Assembly (NCBI GenBank): GCA_015058405.1 | Contig: SVCL01000080.1 | Span: 1-32,872 of the forward strand | Reading direction: 5' to 3' | From: Clostridium sp. | Lineage (GTDB): Bacteria > Bacillota > Clostridia > Clostridiales > Clostridiaceae | DNA: 32,872 nt | In this document: positions 9,167 to 16,782 of the stretch, piece by piece | How the letters are laid out: each line of letters opens with the position of its first letter | How positions within the stretch are numbered: position 1 is the stretch's first letter | Notes under the pieces: generated by a model | The model's database searches: none | Seen by the model: the letters and a program-made list of their open reading frames with translations, nothing else | What the model was told of the DNA's origin: nothing | Program-made: the position numbers and the translations under genes

Positions 9167-9990
9167 ATACAATGCTAGAATATTCTAATATAGATTCACC
9201 TATTCATAGATTAAGTGGTGCATCAAAGCTTATTGCTCTAATTCTTTGGGCAGTAGCTTCTATGGTAACATATAATACTTTTGTTCTTATAGGAATGTTT
9301 ATATTTAGTATAATAATATTTAGGATGTCAAAGGTTCCTTTTAAGCAGGTATCTTTTGTGGTATATCTTATATTAGTATTTTTACTTATAAACAATATTG
9401 CAATTTTTATTTTTGCTCCTATGCAAGGTGTTGAAATATACAATAGTAGAACAGATTTGTTTACTATAGGTGGGCCGTATGTAGTAACGTTAGAACAATT
9501 ATTTTATCATTTTAATATAACTTTAAAATATTTTTCTATTATACCAGTAGCGTTATTATTTATAGTAGCAACAAACCCAAGTGAATTTGCTGCTTCATTA
9601 AATAAGATTGGTGTAAGTTATAAGATAGCATATTCAGTATCTATAGCTTTAAGATATATACCTGATGTTCAAAGGGATTATATGGAGATCTCTTTTGCTC
9701 AACAAGCTAGAGGAATTGATATGTCTAAAAAAGAAAAGCTTTCTAAAAGAATTAAAAATTCTGTATCAATATTAATGCCACTTATTTTTTCAAGTTTAGA
9801 TAAAATTGAAACTATAAGTACAGCAATGGAGCTTAGAGCTTTTGGAAATAAAGAAAAACGTACTTGGTATAGTGAGAAAAAATTAAAAACAGCAGATTAT
9901 ATAACGGTTTTAATTATGATAACTATATTAATAATATCCATTAGTGCTAATGCAGTTAATGGTGGACGTTTTTATAATCCGTTTGTATAG
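9163..9990 (+). CDS. ecfT: ECF transporter transmembrane component T (EcfT)
   Basis: A 275-aa membrane protein that couples the ATPases to the S component. It has about five to six hydrophobic helices and the two diagnostic coupling-helix motifs, QQARGIDM and AMELRAFG (Ala-Arg-Gly type), near residues 180-225. The ATG overlaps the stop of the fused S-A-A' gene as ATGA, so the two are translationally coupled. Together they supply all four ECF functions with two polypeptides. It shares the S-box control of the operon and is followed by a long palindrome. Confidence 0.92.
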   Translation: MNTMLEYSNIDSPIHRLSGASKLIALILWAVASMVTYNTFVLIGMFIFSIIIFRMSKVPFKQVSFVVYLILVFLLINNIAIFIFAPMQGVEIYNSRTDLFTIGGPYVVTLEQLFYHFNITLKYFSIIPVALLFIVATNPSEFAASLNKIGVSYKIAYSVSIALRYIPDVQRDYMEISFAQQARGIDMSKKEKLSKRIKNSVSILMPLIFSSLDKIETISTAMELRAFGNKEKRTWYSEKKLKTADYITVLIMITILIISISANAVNGGRFYNPFV

Positions 9991-9992
9991 AG

Positions 9993-10129
9993 ATGGAGCT
10001 GTATCAAAAGGAATTACTTAAACAATAAAGATGTTATGGTATCAAAAAATTAAAATACTCTGATAAGTATTTTATATTTTTTTGCTATAACATCATTGTT
10101 TCAAGCCTTTTGATACAGCTCCATTTTTA
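9993..10129. repeat. 132-bp imperfect palindrome (MITE-like or large terminator)
   Basis: The DNA from 9993 to 10124 folds on itself. The outer 19 bases of each end are perfect complements, beginning ATGGAGCTGTATCAAAAGG. An inner AAACAAT block and a GATGTTAT block also pair, and the tip is AAAATACT/AGTATTTT around 10052-10073. A T run follows at 10124-10128, so the RNA would work as a terminator for ecfT. The length is far more than a terminator needs and suggests a non-coding mobile hairpin. No clear target-site duplication is visible. Confidence 0.75.
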
Positions 10130-10352
10130 CGTCTGGGTCCAGTTATACAAAATAATAGAGAAAATTAAAATTACAGAGCTTAGAAGTGTCAAAGTATAAC
10201 CTTAAATCTTAAAGAGAAAATACATTAGTATTAATAGTTCTATAAAAGTGAATAATATAAAAAACGGCTAAAATTTATTTTTATATTAGGTAACAAGTTT
10301 TAATTTTGGATAGATAAAACATTATATGCTAATAAATAAGGAGGCACAAAAG
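10130..10352 (+). other. intergenic leader of the GntP operon; no gene seen
   Basis: No coding frame, riboswitch core or convincing -35/-10 pair was recognised. The ribosome site AAGGAGG ends about 11 bases before the ATG at 10353. The promoter of the permease gene should lie here. Confidence 0.4.
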
Positions 10353-11636
10353 ATGACAGTAATTCATTGGAGCGGTGCTATAGTTGGATTAGCTATAGCA
10401 ATAATATTAATTTTAAGAAAATTAAATCCTGTATATTCTCTTTTTACGGGAGCAGTAATAGGTGGATTAATAGGTGGAGCAAGTTTAGCGGATACTACAC
10501 AAATGATCATTACAGGAACTAGTAGTGTAATGGGAGCAGTAGTTCGTGTATTAGCAGCAGGTGTTCTTGCAGGTGTTTTAATAGAATCAGGTGCAGCTGA
10601 AAAAATAGCAGAAACTATAGTAGAAAAGCTTGGAGAGAAAAAGGCTATTTTAGCTTTGGCTATAGCTACTTTAGTAATAACAGCAGTTGGTGTATTTATC
10701 ACAGTTTCAGTTATTATAGTTGCTCCAATAGCTTTATCTATAGCTAAGAAAGCAAAGTTAACCAAGCCAGCTATACTTTTAGCTATGATAGGTGGAGGAA
10801 AAGCAGGAAATATAATTTCAACAAATCCTAATACTATTGCAGTAGCAAAGGGATTTAATGTGGATTTAGCACAAGTTATGATAGGAGGATTTATTCCAGC
10901 TATAGTTGGAGTTATAGTTACATATATAGTGGCAAGCCTTTTAAATAGAAAAGGAGATCCTATACAAGATGTTGTTGTAAGTAAACATAAAGAAGAGGAT
11001 AAACCTACTTTTGCTAAGGCTATGGTAGCACCAATTATAGCTATTGTTTTACTTGCATTAAATCCAGTAGGCAGTATTTTAGGAGTGGATTTTTTAGCAA
11101 ATATAAAAATAGATTCAATGATAATACTACCTTTTGCAGGAATAGTAGGATTAATTGCTATGGGGAAAACTAATAAGATACTTGAATATACAACATCAGG
11201 TCTAAATAAGATGACAGGTACTGCTATAATATTAATAGGAGCAGGAGCTATAGCTGGTATTATTTCTAATTCGAATTTAAGTGAAGTAGTAGTGGATTTG
11301 ATACATAAAACAGGAATTTCAGGAGTATTTTTAGCTCCGTTATCAGGTATATTAATGGCTGCAGCTACAGCATCAACATCAACAGGATGTATAGTAGCGG
11401 CAGGTAGTTTTGGAGAAGCTATATTATCTATGGGAGTTAAACCTTTAAATGTAGCAGTTATGGTACATACAGGAGGAGTTGTGTTAGACCAATTACCACA
11501 CGGGAATTTTTTTCATGTAACAGCTGATGCGGTAAAGATGAATATAAAAGAACGTATGGGATTGATTATATATGAAGCAATGGTAGGTGGTTCTATGTGT
11601 ATTGTAGCCACAATAATTTATGGATTTATAATGTAA
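10353..11636 (+). CDS. GntP-family gluconate/glycerate:H+ symporter
   Basis: A 427-aa polytopic membrane protein with about twelve hydrophobic segments. It shows GntP-family blocks such as AIVGLAIAIILIL near the N-terminus, GGGKAGNIISTNPNTIA (~145-160) and a late STGCIVAAGS / LPHGNFFH region. The family imports gluconate and related sugar acids with protons. Start 10353 follows a good AAGGAGG; an upstream ATG at 10326 would put this site within the gene. A glycerate kinase begins 19 bp after the stop, so glycerate is the most likely substrate. No sugar-acid regulator is next to it. Confidence 0.87.
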   Translation: MTVIHWSGAIVGLAIAIILILRKLNPVYSLFTGAVIGGLIGGASLADTTQMIITGTSSVMGAVVRVLAAGVLAGVLIESGAAEKIAETIVEKLGEKKAILALAIATLVITAVGVFITVSVIIVAPIALSIAKKAKLTKPAILLAMIGGGKAGNIISTNPNTIAVAKGFNVDLAQVMIGGFIPAIVGVIVTYIVASLLNRKGDPIQDVVVSKHKEEDKPTFAKAMVAPIIAIVLLALNPVGSILGVDFLANIKIDSMIILPFAGIVGLIAMGKTNKILEYTTSGLNKMTGTAIILIGAGAIAGIISNSNLSEVVVDLIHKTGISGVFLAPLSGILMAAATASTSTGCIVAAGSFGEAILSMGVKPLNVAVMVHTGGVVLDQLPHGNFFHVTADAVKMNIKERMGLIIYEAMVGGSMCIVATIIYGFIM

Positions 11637-11655
11637 ATGATAAGGAGATATAGTT

Positions 11656-12819
11656 ATGAAAAAAGATTTAGTTATATTATTAGCACCAGATTCTTTTAAA
11701 GAGAGTATGACAGCAAAAGAAGCCTGTATAGCTATGGAAAAAGGTATAAAGAAGGCAAGTTCAAATATTAATTGCATACATGTACCTATGGCTGATGGTG
11801 GTGAAGGAACTATGCAATCTTTAGTAGACGCAACAGGTGGAAAAGTATATACATTGGAAGTTATGGGACCTTTATATGATAAGGTAGAAGCACAATATGG
11901 GATTTTAGGTAGCGGTGAAATAGGAGTTATAGAAATGGCGAGTGCTAGCGGAATAGGGCTAGTTAAAGTAGATAAAAGAAATCCACTTTTAACTACTACT
12001 TATGGTACAGGAGAACTTATAAAAGCTTGTTTAGATAAAGGGGTTAAAAAGCTTTTAATAGGTATAGGAGGAAGTGCTACTAATGATGGAGGTGCTGGTG
12101 TAATACAGGCTCTTGGAGGAAAATTATTAGATAAAGACGGTAAGGAATTAGAATTTGGTGGAGGAAGTCTTGGAAAATTACATAGTATAGACTTAAAAGA
12201 TCTAGATGCACGTTTAAAAGAAGTTGAGGTAGAAGTAGCATGTGATGTTACTAATCCGCTTTGTGGAGAAAAGGGAGCCTCTAATGTTTTTGGACCACAA
12301 AAGGGTGCAACTAAAGAAATGGTAGAGGTTTTAGATAACAACTTGAGACATTATGCAGAAGTGATTAAGAAGGAATTGAATAAAGATGTACTAGATATAC
12401 CTGGTGCAGGAGCAGCAGGAGGTCTTGGTGCGGGACTTATGGCATTTTTAGATGGTAAGCTTAAAAAGGGAATAGAAATGGTTATAGAATATTCTGCATT
12501 AGAAGAGAAAGTTAAAGAAGTAGATATGGTTTGGACAGGAGAAGGAAGTATAGATTTTCAAACTCAATATGGAAAAACTCCTTTAGGTGTAGCGACTATA
12601 GCTAAGAAATATAATAAACCAGTTATAGCTTTAGCAGGTAGAGTTGGTGATGGAATAGATATATTATATGACAAGGGTATAGATGCTATATTTGGAATTA
12701 TGCAAGGAGTATCTTCTATAGAAGAAGCTTTAGTTGATGGACAAAAAAATATAGAAAAGACATCTGAAAATGTAATAAGACTTATTAATGAATGTATTCA
12801 TTGTGATAAATATAAATAG
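11656..12819 (+). CDS. glycerate kinase
   Basis: A 387-aa enzyme of the GarK/GlxK glycerate kinase family (ATP + glycerate to phosphoglycerate). Seen motifs are LAPDSFKESMTAKEA at the N-terminus, MADGGEGT, IGGSATNDGG (~130), CDVTNPLCGE, FGPQKGAT, PGAGAAGGLGAG (~252) and WTGEGSIDFQTQYGKTP near 295. These cover the family from end to end and the length is normal. AAGGAGA precedes the ATG. It follows the GntP-type permease in the same direction and a terminator closes the pair, consistent with uptake and phosphorylation of glycerate into glycolysis. Sequence alone does not tell whether the 2- or 3-phosphate is formed. Confidence 0.93.
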   Translation: MKKDLVILLAPDSFKESMTAKEACIAMEKGIKKASSNINCIHVPMADGGEGTMQSLVDATGGKVYTLEVMGPLYDKVEAQYGILGSGEIGVIEMASASGIGLVKVDKRNPLLTTTYGTGELIKACLDKGVKKLLIGIGGSATNDGGAGVIQALGGKLLDKDGKELEFGGGSLGKLHSIDLKDLDARLKEVEVEVACDVTNPLCGEKGASNVFGPQKGATKEMVEVLDNNLRHYAEVIKKELNKDVLDIPGAGAAGGLGAGLMAFLDGKLKKGIEMVIEYSALEEKVKEVDMVWTGEGSIDFQTQYGKTPLGVATIAKKYNKPVIALAGRVGDGIDILYDKGIDAIFGIMQGVSSIEEALVDGQKNIEKTSENVIRLINECIHCDKYK

Positions 12820-12838
12820 TATATAAAAATTATATTAT

Positions 12839-12870
12839 GATATTCTATCCTTTTGGATAGGGTATTTTTT
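12839..12870 (+). terminator. rho-independent terminator after glycerate kinase
   Basis: A stem of about 11 pairs (12840-12850 with 12855-12865, one G-U) with a TTTT loop, followed by a T run. Confidence 0.88.
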
Positions 12871-13026
12871 TAAAACTTATGGAAGTAAAAAAATAATAGG
12901 AGTAAGGTACAAAGTATTTTGCTTTAAATTATAACTAAATTATAAAATGATATAAATATAACAAAAGGAAAAAATGTAAGTAAGCTTTAGTATTCGATTA
13001 TGGAATAGATATATTCCTAAAATGAA

Positions 13027-13055
13027 TTGAATGTTAATAATTTAACATGTATTAT
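13027..13055 (+). promoter_or_regulatory. candidate sigma-A promoter upstream of the yhcH fragment
   Basis: TTGAAT (13027-13032), 17 bases, TATTAT (13050-13055). It lies about 95 bases before the yhcH fragment start. The rest of the gap 12871-13141 shows no gene or RNA element. Confidence 0.5.
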
Positions 13056-13150
13056 AAGAGTAAAGAAATAAAACTTTGTAGAAAATTGTAGAAAAAATAA
13101 CAATGAAAACGAGAGTGGATAATTAACATAAAATTTTAGAGGTGAATACA

Positions 13151-13405
13151 ATGATTTTTGGAAATATAAAGTCAAATGAAAATAGAACAAGCTATCCAGA
13201 AGCTATTCAAAAAGCAATTAAATATCTTTCGGAAAATGACTTGGTTAATATGGCTCCAGGAAGATATGAATTAGATGGCGATAATATGATATTACAAGTT
13301 CTAGATGTAGAAACTACAGAAAGATGTAACTTACGTCCAGAAGTTCACCGTACTTATATAGATGTACAATTCTTAGCAAAAGGAAAAAAGGAGAATTTAA
13401 AATGA
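13151..13405 (+). pseudogene. YhcH/YjgK/YiaL family protein, 3'-truncated
   Basis: The first ~80 residues match the YhcH/YjgK/YiaL family, linked to sialic-acid and other sugar catabolism: MIFGNIKS, YPEAIQKAIKYL, APGRYELDGDN and EVHRTYIDVQF. The family is about 150 aa, but here the frame runs after LAKGK straight into the ribosome-binding site of the next gene and stops at 13405. The C-terminal half, including the rest of the cupin-like barrel, is missing. The start is taken at 13151, where AGAGGTG is well spaced, not the GTG at 13142. The break lies in AAAGGAAAAAAGGAG, compatible with deletion between two short AAAGGA-like repeats. It is likely non-functional. Confidence 0.8.
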
Positions 13406-13659
13406 AAAAGTTTGATAAAGTAGTATGGGGAATGGTAGGTTGCGGTGTTGTAACTGAAAAGAAAAGTGGTCCAGGATTATATAAATCAGAAAACTCAGAG
13501 TTAAAAGCAGTATTTGATTTAGATTATGATAGAGCGGTAGATTACGCTAAGAGACATGGTGTACCTGTTGTATATAAAACAGTAGAAGAAATGTTACAAG
13601 ATCCAGAAATTAATGCTGTATATCTTCCAACACCACCTAAATTCCACAAAGATTATTAG
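13402..13659 (+). pseudogene. Gfo/Idh/MocA family oxidoreductase, 5' fragment
   Basis: Only 85 residues remain of a family usually 330-390 aa long. They contain the Rossmann start WGMVGCGVVTEKKSGPGLYK, AVFDLDYDRAVDYAKRHG, and DPEINAVYLPTPPKFHKDY, the typical end of the first strand-helix units of the NAD(P) domain. The frame stops with TAG just after the tyrosine of KDY, where the family normally continues. The adjoining DNA belongs to a LysR gene in the opposite direction, so a deletion fused the two. A good AAGGAG lies upstream of the ATG. The remaining piece lacks the substrate domain and cannot be active. Confidence 0.82.
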
Positions 13660-14241
13660 TTTTCATTTTTTAAATCTGAAAAAGATATACAATCTCTCTC
13701 TACAAATGGATGATCATTAGAAGTAAGAACAACTAATTCATCGTTAGCAAGAGTAGTTACGTCAAAAAAGTCTTTAGGAATATTGAAGTCACGAGCAATA
13801 GCAAAGTCAATTTCGCCTATCATTAGCATATTTAATATTGCTTCATTTTCATCTTCAATTATTTCAATATCTATATTTGGATACTTATTTTTAAAAGCAG
13901 CTATTCATAGAGGCTAGTCCATATTGCGTTAATACTGCTATAGTTCCAATCTTTAAAGTATATTTCTTAGATATAGAATGTTTCTTCATATTTAAAATAA
14001 TATTATTATAGTCAGCTAAAAACTTTTCAGCATATATTGCAAAATCTTCACCTGCTGGAGTTAATGTTGTAATTCTAGAGGTTCTATCAAACAGTATAGT
14101 ATCAAGTTCTTTTTCTAAAGCTTTTATTTGTTTAGATAAAGAAGACTGAGAAATACAAAGTTCATTAGCTGCGATAGAAAAGCCATTATATTTTTTTATA
14201 GATAAAAAATATTGTATTTGTTCAATAGTAATAGTAATCAC
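13656..14241 (-). pseudogene. LysR family transcriptional regulator, frameshifted and 3'-truncated
   Basis: The N-terminal winged HTH is clear (EQIQYFLSIKKYNGFSIAANELCISQSSLSKQIKALEKEL, read in pieces). The frame ends near 13891 after GLASMNSCF. Removing one base near 13904 restores a LysR continuation, AAFKNKYPNIDIEI, then MIGEIDFAIARDF and LVVLTSNDHPFVERD. That frame stops at TAA (13658-13656), about 100 residues short of a full 290-aa regulator, exactly where the oxidoreductase fragment ends. Thus there are two lesions, a 1-base insertion and a deletion. The region before the HTH has GAGGTG, but at the best spacing stands ATT rather than ATG; the listed GTG start is weak. Confidence 0.82.
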
Positions 14242-14640
14242 CTCATGTATTTTTTTGAATATGTATAATCATAATATATTATAAAACGAAAAAGCGGTAA
14301 TTTAAATACTTTAAAGCAAAATATGACGTGAAAAATAGGAAAAAGGTGAAAAACAATAAATTAAATGGAAAATAGTCTGTGGATTTTATTTGTAATAAAT
14401 AAAAAATATACTATTTAAAAGTTGTATTTTTCAATATAAAATATATGTATACTATTCAATCAGATAAATGGTACTATTTTAAACAAGGTTCTAATGTTAA
14501 ACGTTTTAAGTCTATAAGAGATGGAGAGAAGGTTAAGATAAGTATAAAAAGTCAAAGGTTCAATTTTTTCATATATATCCATTTTAAAAGGAGAGAAGAA
14601 AAAAGAAAATTTAAAAGAAACTAAATTAATAAAAGATGCA
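14242..14640. other. gene-poor gap before ogt
   Basis: About 400 bases with no recognised gene. The left part should hold the promoter of the LysR remnant. The ogt frame is open back to 14548 without a usual start codon, and its last codons before 14641 (ENLKETKLIKDA) resemble the helix that precedes the catalytic domain of Ogt. A second short frame, 14445-14624, has no recognised similarity. Confidence 0.5.
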
Positions 14641-14967
14641 ATGAAACAAATTAGTGAATATTTAGAAGGGAATAGAAAAGAATTTGATTTTCCAATATAT
14701 CTAGAAGGAACTGAGTTTCAAAAGAAAGTTTGGGATACTTTACGTAAGATTCCTTATGGAGAAACTAGAAGTTATAAAGATATTGCTATAATGGTTGGAA
14801 ATGAAAAGGCATCGAGAGCAGTTGGAGGGGCTAATAATAAAAATCCTATAATTATAGCAGTTCCCTGTCATAGAGTAATAGGTAAGAATGGAAAGTTGGT
14901 GGGGTTTGGGTGTGGAATTGATGTAAAAGAAAAGCTGCTTGATATTGAAATGATAAAAAGAAAATAG
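14641..14967 (+). CDS. ogt: methylated-DNA-[protein]-cysteine S-methyltransferase, N-terminally truncated
   Basis: A suicide repair protein that moves alkyl groups from O6-alkylguanine in DNA to its own cysteine. The C-terminal domain is complete: GTEFQKKVWDTLRKIPYGETRSY, the helix-turn-helix ASRAVGGANNKNP with the arginine finger, and the active-site motif PCHRVIG. At 108 aa it lacks the N-terminal ribonuclease-H-like domain of the usual 155-175 aa protein. The ATG at 14641 has no good ribosome site; the frame stays open upstream to 14548 and codes Ogt-like residues there, with AAAAGGAG at 14586-14593 but no ATG/GTG/TTG after it. The gene is therefore probably damaged at its 5' end, and its activity is doubtful. 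Confidence 0.8.
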   Translation: MKQISEYLEGNRKEFDFPIYLEGTEFQKKVWDTLRKIPYGETRSYKDIAIMVGNEKASRAVGGANNKNPIIIAVPCHRVIGKNGKLVGFGCGIDVKEKLLDIEMIKRK

Positions 14968-15058
14968 TTTTTTATGTAATTACATATCATAATGTAACAA
15001 ACATAGCTAGTTTTTCATAATATATATTATAAATGAAAACAAAAGGGGAGTTAAAGAT

Positions 15059-15445
15059 ATGTATTGTCATAAATGTAAAAAGGTTATAAAAAAATATCAT
15101 AAAATAATAAAAAAAGCATATAAGTTATATAGTGTGGGTGAAAAATTAATATATAAAAAGGGAATTAAAGAAGTTTTTAAAGCTATACAAGATATTGAAT
15201 GTGGTCTAGATGATTATAAAAAAGCAGATGAAATATACGATAAAGCTGATTGTGAATTAGAAGAAAGCGGATGTTATACTTTAAGTGAAAAATGTAAATG
15301 TCTTTTAGAAGACGAAGAAGAAACTTATGAATGTGAAAAGAAAGAAGTAATAGAAGCTTTAATATTATTAAAAAAGGCTCTTAGTAAATTAGAAGAAGCT
15401 AAAAATACTTGTGAAGAAGCATGCCAAAAAGAAAAAAAGTATTAG
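15059..15445 (+). CDS. Cys-rich, highly charged helical protein of unknown function
   Basis: A 128-aa protein not recognised from any family. It starts MYCHKCKK, a CxxC pair, and has ten cysteines in total, others in DIECG, DCELEESGC, KCKC, YEC and TCEEAC. It is very rich in Lys and Glu, with long amphipathic helical stretches and no signal peptide or membrane segment. AGGGGAG stands 8 bases before the ATG, so translation looks real. It is a single gene between ogt and a terminator. A metal-binding or redox-sensitive role is possible, but nothing in the sequence proves it. The alternating Lys/Glu pattern suggests a coiled or helical-bundle protein. Confidence 0.7.
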   Translation: MYCHKCKKVIKKYHKIIKKAYKLYSVGEKLIYKKGIKEVFKAIQDIECGLDDYKKADEIYDKADCELEESGCYTLSEKCKCLLEDEEETYECEKKEVIEALILLKKALSKLEEAKNTCEEACQKEKKY

Positions 15446-15493
15446 AATGTATTCACTCTGATATATGTAAATAGCATAAAAAATTAAAATAGG

Positions 15494-15525
15494 ACATCCT
15501 ATTTCTTTTGAGGTAGGATGTTTAT
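15494..15525 (+). terminator. weak hairpin after the Cys-rich gene
   Basis: ACATCCTA (15494-15501) pairs with TAGGATGT (15514-15521). The loop is 12 bases and the following T tract is short (TTTATAT), so it may be a partial terminator. Confidence 0.5.
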
Positions 15526-15553
15526 ATGATAAATTAATTACTGGAGAAAAGTA

Positions 15554-15607
15554 CATAGGATAGGAATTAAGCATAAGAACTTAGAGTATCCTATGCTTAA
15601 TTTTTAT
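15554..15607 (+). terminator. hairpin terminator with two competing stems
   Basis: AATTAAGCATA (15565-15575) pairs with TATGCTTAATT (15592-15602), followed by TTTTATTT. A second possible stem, CATAGGATA (15554-15562) with TATCCTATG (15587-15595), shares bases with the first, so both cannot form at once. The site lies between convergent genes. Confidence 0.65.
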
Positions 15608-15630
15608 TTAACGTATAATTTAGAACATTT

Positions 15631-16455
15631 TTATAACCAGTTTATATTAGCTTTTCCTCTTGGAACAGTTCTCTTATATCTAACGTCTGGGTATCCTATA
15701 ACAAGGCAAGAAACTATTTGTTTATCATCTTCGATTTTAAGGAAATCTTGAATTTCTTTATTATCTTCAGCAGCTACTTTGAAAAATCCATTAAAGAAAG
15801 TTCCAAGACCTAAGGTATCAACCATAAGCTCCATATTAGAAGAAGCTAATGCACCATTAAATGGTTCTTTTGCAGTAACTATTATTGCTGCAGGCGCATT
15901 ACAGAATAATCTGTCATGTTTTTTTCTATCTCCTTTATATGCACTATACATTTGAGTCCATAACATAGCATAACGTTTTAGGTGAATCTTTTCTGGGGTC
16001 ATATTTTCTAATATGTATTCACCTTTTTTCTTTAAGATTTCATAGCTTAAATCACTAAGTTCTTGTAATTTATCATCAGTAACAACTATATAAGATACAT
16101 CTTGTATGTTACGACTAGTTTGAGTAAACCTTCCAGCTTCAATTATTTGTTCAAGTTTTTCTTTTTCTACAGGAATATCTTTAAATCTTCTTACACTTCT
16201 TCTAAATTTAATAAAATTAAGTAAGTTTTCAGAAGGAATATTGAATGTTTCTTTGTTATATTCTATTACCTCATCCATATCGTAATCATCAGTAGAAATA
16301 GCTTTAGTAGGGCATATAGCTACGCAATGACCACACTTTATACAATTTTCATTTTTTATATGTGCTTTTCCCTCTTTTAAATAAATATCAGTTGCTGGAC
16401 AATCTTTTATACATTGCTGACAAGCAATACATTTTTCTCTATCTACATTAAACAT
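15631..16455 (-). CDS. nitroreductase family protein with N-terminal 2[4Fe-4S] ferredoxin domain
   Basis: A 274-aa soluble redox enzyme. Residues 1-55 carry two complete 4Fe-4S motifs: C9, C12, C15, C19 (CIACQQCIKDCP) and C38, C41, C44, C48 (CIKCGHCVAICP). From about 80 an FMN-binding nitroreductase domain follows, with FRRSVRRFKD, AGRFTQTSRNIQ and a C-terminal LVIGYPD stretch. Electrons probably pass from ferredoxin clusters to FMN and on to an organic acceptor. The ATG at 16455 is chosen because AGAGGTGAT precedes it; an upstream in-frame TTG at 16473 covers that site. It lies back to back with a flavodoxin-like gene, with a LysR remnant in between. The natural substrate is unknown. Confidence 0.92.
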   Translation of the reverse strand: MFNVDREKCIACQQCIKDCPATDIYLKEGKAHIKNENCIKCGHCVAICPTKAISTDDYDMDEVIEYNKETFNIPSENLLNFIKFRRSVRRFKDIPVEKEKLEQIIEAGRFTQTSRNIQDVSYIVVTDDKLQELSDLSYEILKKKGEYILENMTPEKIHLKRYAMLWTQMYSAYKGDRKKHDRLFCNAPAAIIVTAKEPFNGALASSNMELMVDTLGLGTFFNGFFKVAAEDNKEIQDFLKIEDDKQIVSCLVIGYPDVRYKRTVPRGKANINWL

Positions 16456-16536
16456 GAAAATCACCTCTTTCAATAAACATATTTTTTGTATAGTAATTAT
16501 ATATTATTCAAAAATACCTGTACAGCAGAATTGGTA

Positions 16537-16764
16537 TTATTTATTTAAGAGTTTATAAGAAAAGTTATTATAATATTCAGAGTTAAGGTCAAGATCGAAG
16601 ATAAAATCTAAATCTTTATGATAAAGTTGGTCATATAAAGTGTCTCTAGTACCATCAATTAAAGAAATATTTATATTAGGGAACTTGTTAATAAAGTTTT
16701 TAATATAAGTGGATATACTTGTAGAAGAGAAATTCTTTAAATCAAACAAATGTAATATATACAA
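16537..16764 (-). pseudogene. LysR substrate-binding domain remnant
   Basis: 75 codons resemble the start of a LysR effector-binding domain: STSISTYIKNFINKFPNINISLIDGTRDTLYDQL followed by KDLDFIFDL (read in parts). The HTH domain is absent and the frame stops at LLNK, where a full protein would have about 120 more residues. The only start is a TTG without a ribosome site. The fragment sits between the nitroreductase and flavodoxin-like genes, where a LysR regulator of both would be expected. It is most likely a dead regulator. Confidence 0.55.
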
Positions 16765-16782
16765 AAAAGAGGTGTAATTAGG

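Noticed and set aside
10364..10765. 133-codon minus-strand frame within the GntP permease
   Set aside because: It is antisense to a well-supported transporter; its Ala/Thr/Pro-rich content is the mirror of Gly/Ala/Val codons.
12000..12341. 113-codon minus-strand frame within glycerate kinase
   Set aside because: Serine/proline-rich shadow of a conserved gene, with no start signal.
14445..14624. short frame MYTIQSDKWYYF... before ogt as a possible Ogt N-terminus or wall-binding repeat
   Set aside because: It is in another frame than ogt, lacks a ribosome site and does not show the Ogt N-terminal pattern; one WYYF string is not enough for a repeat.
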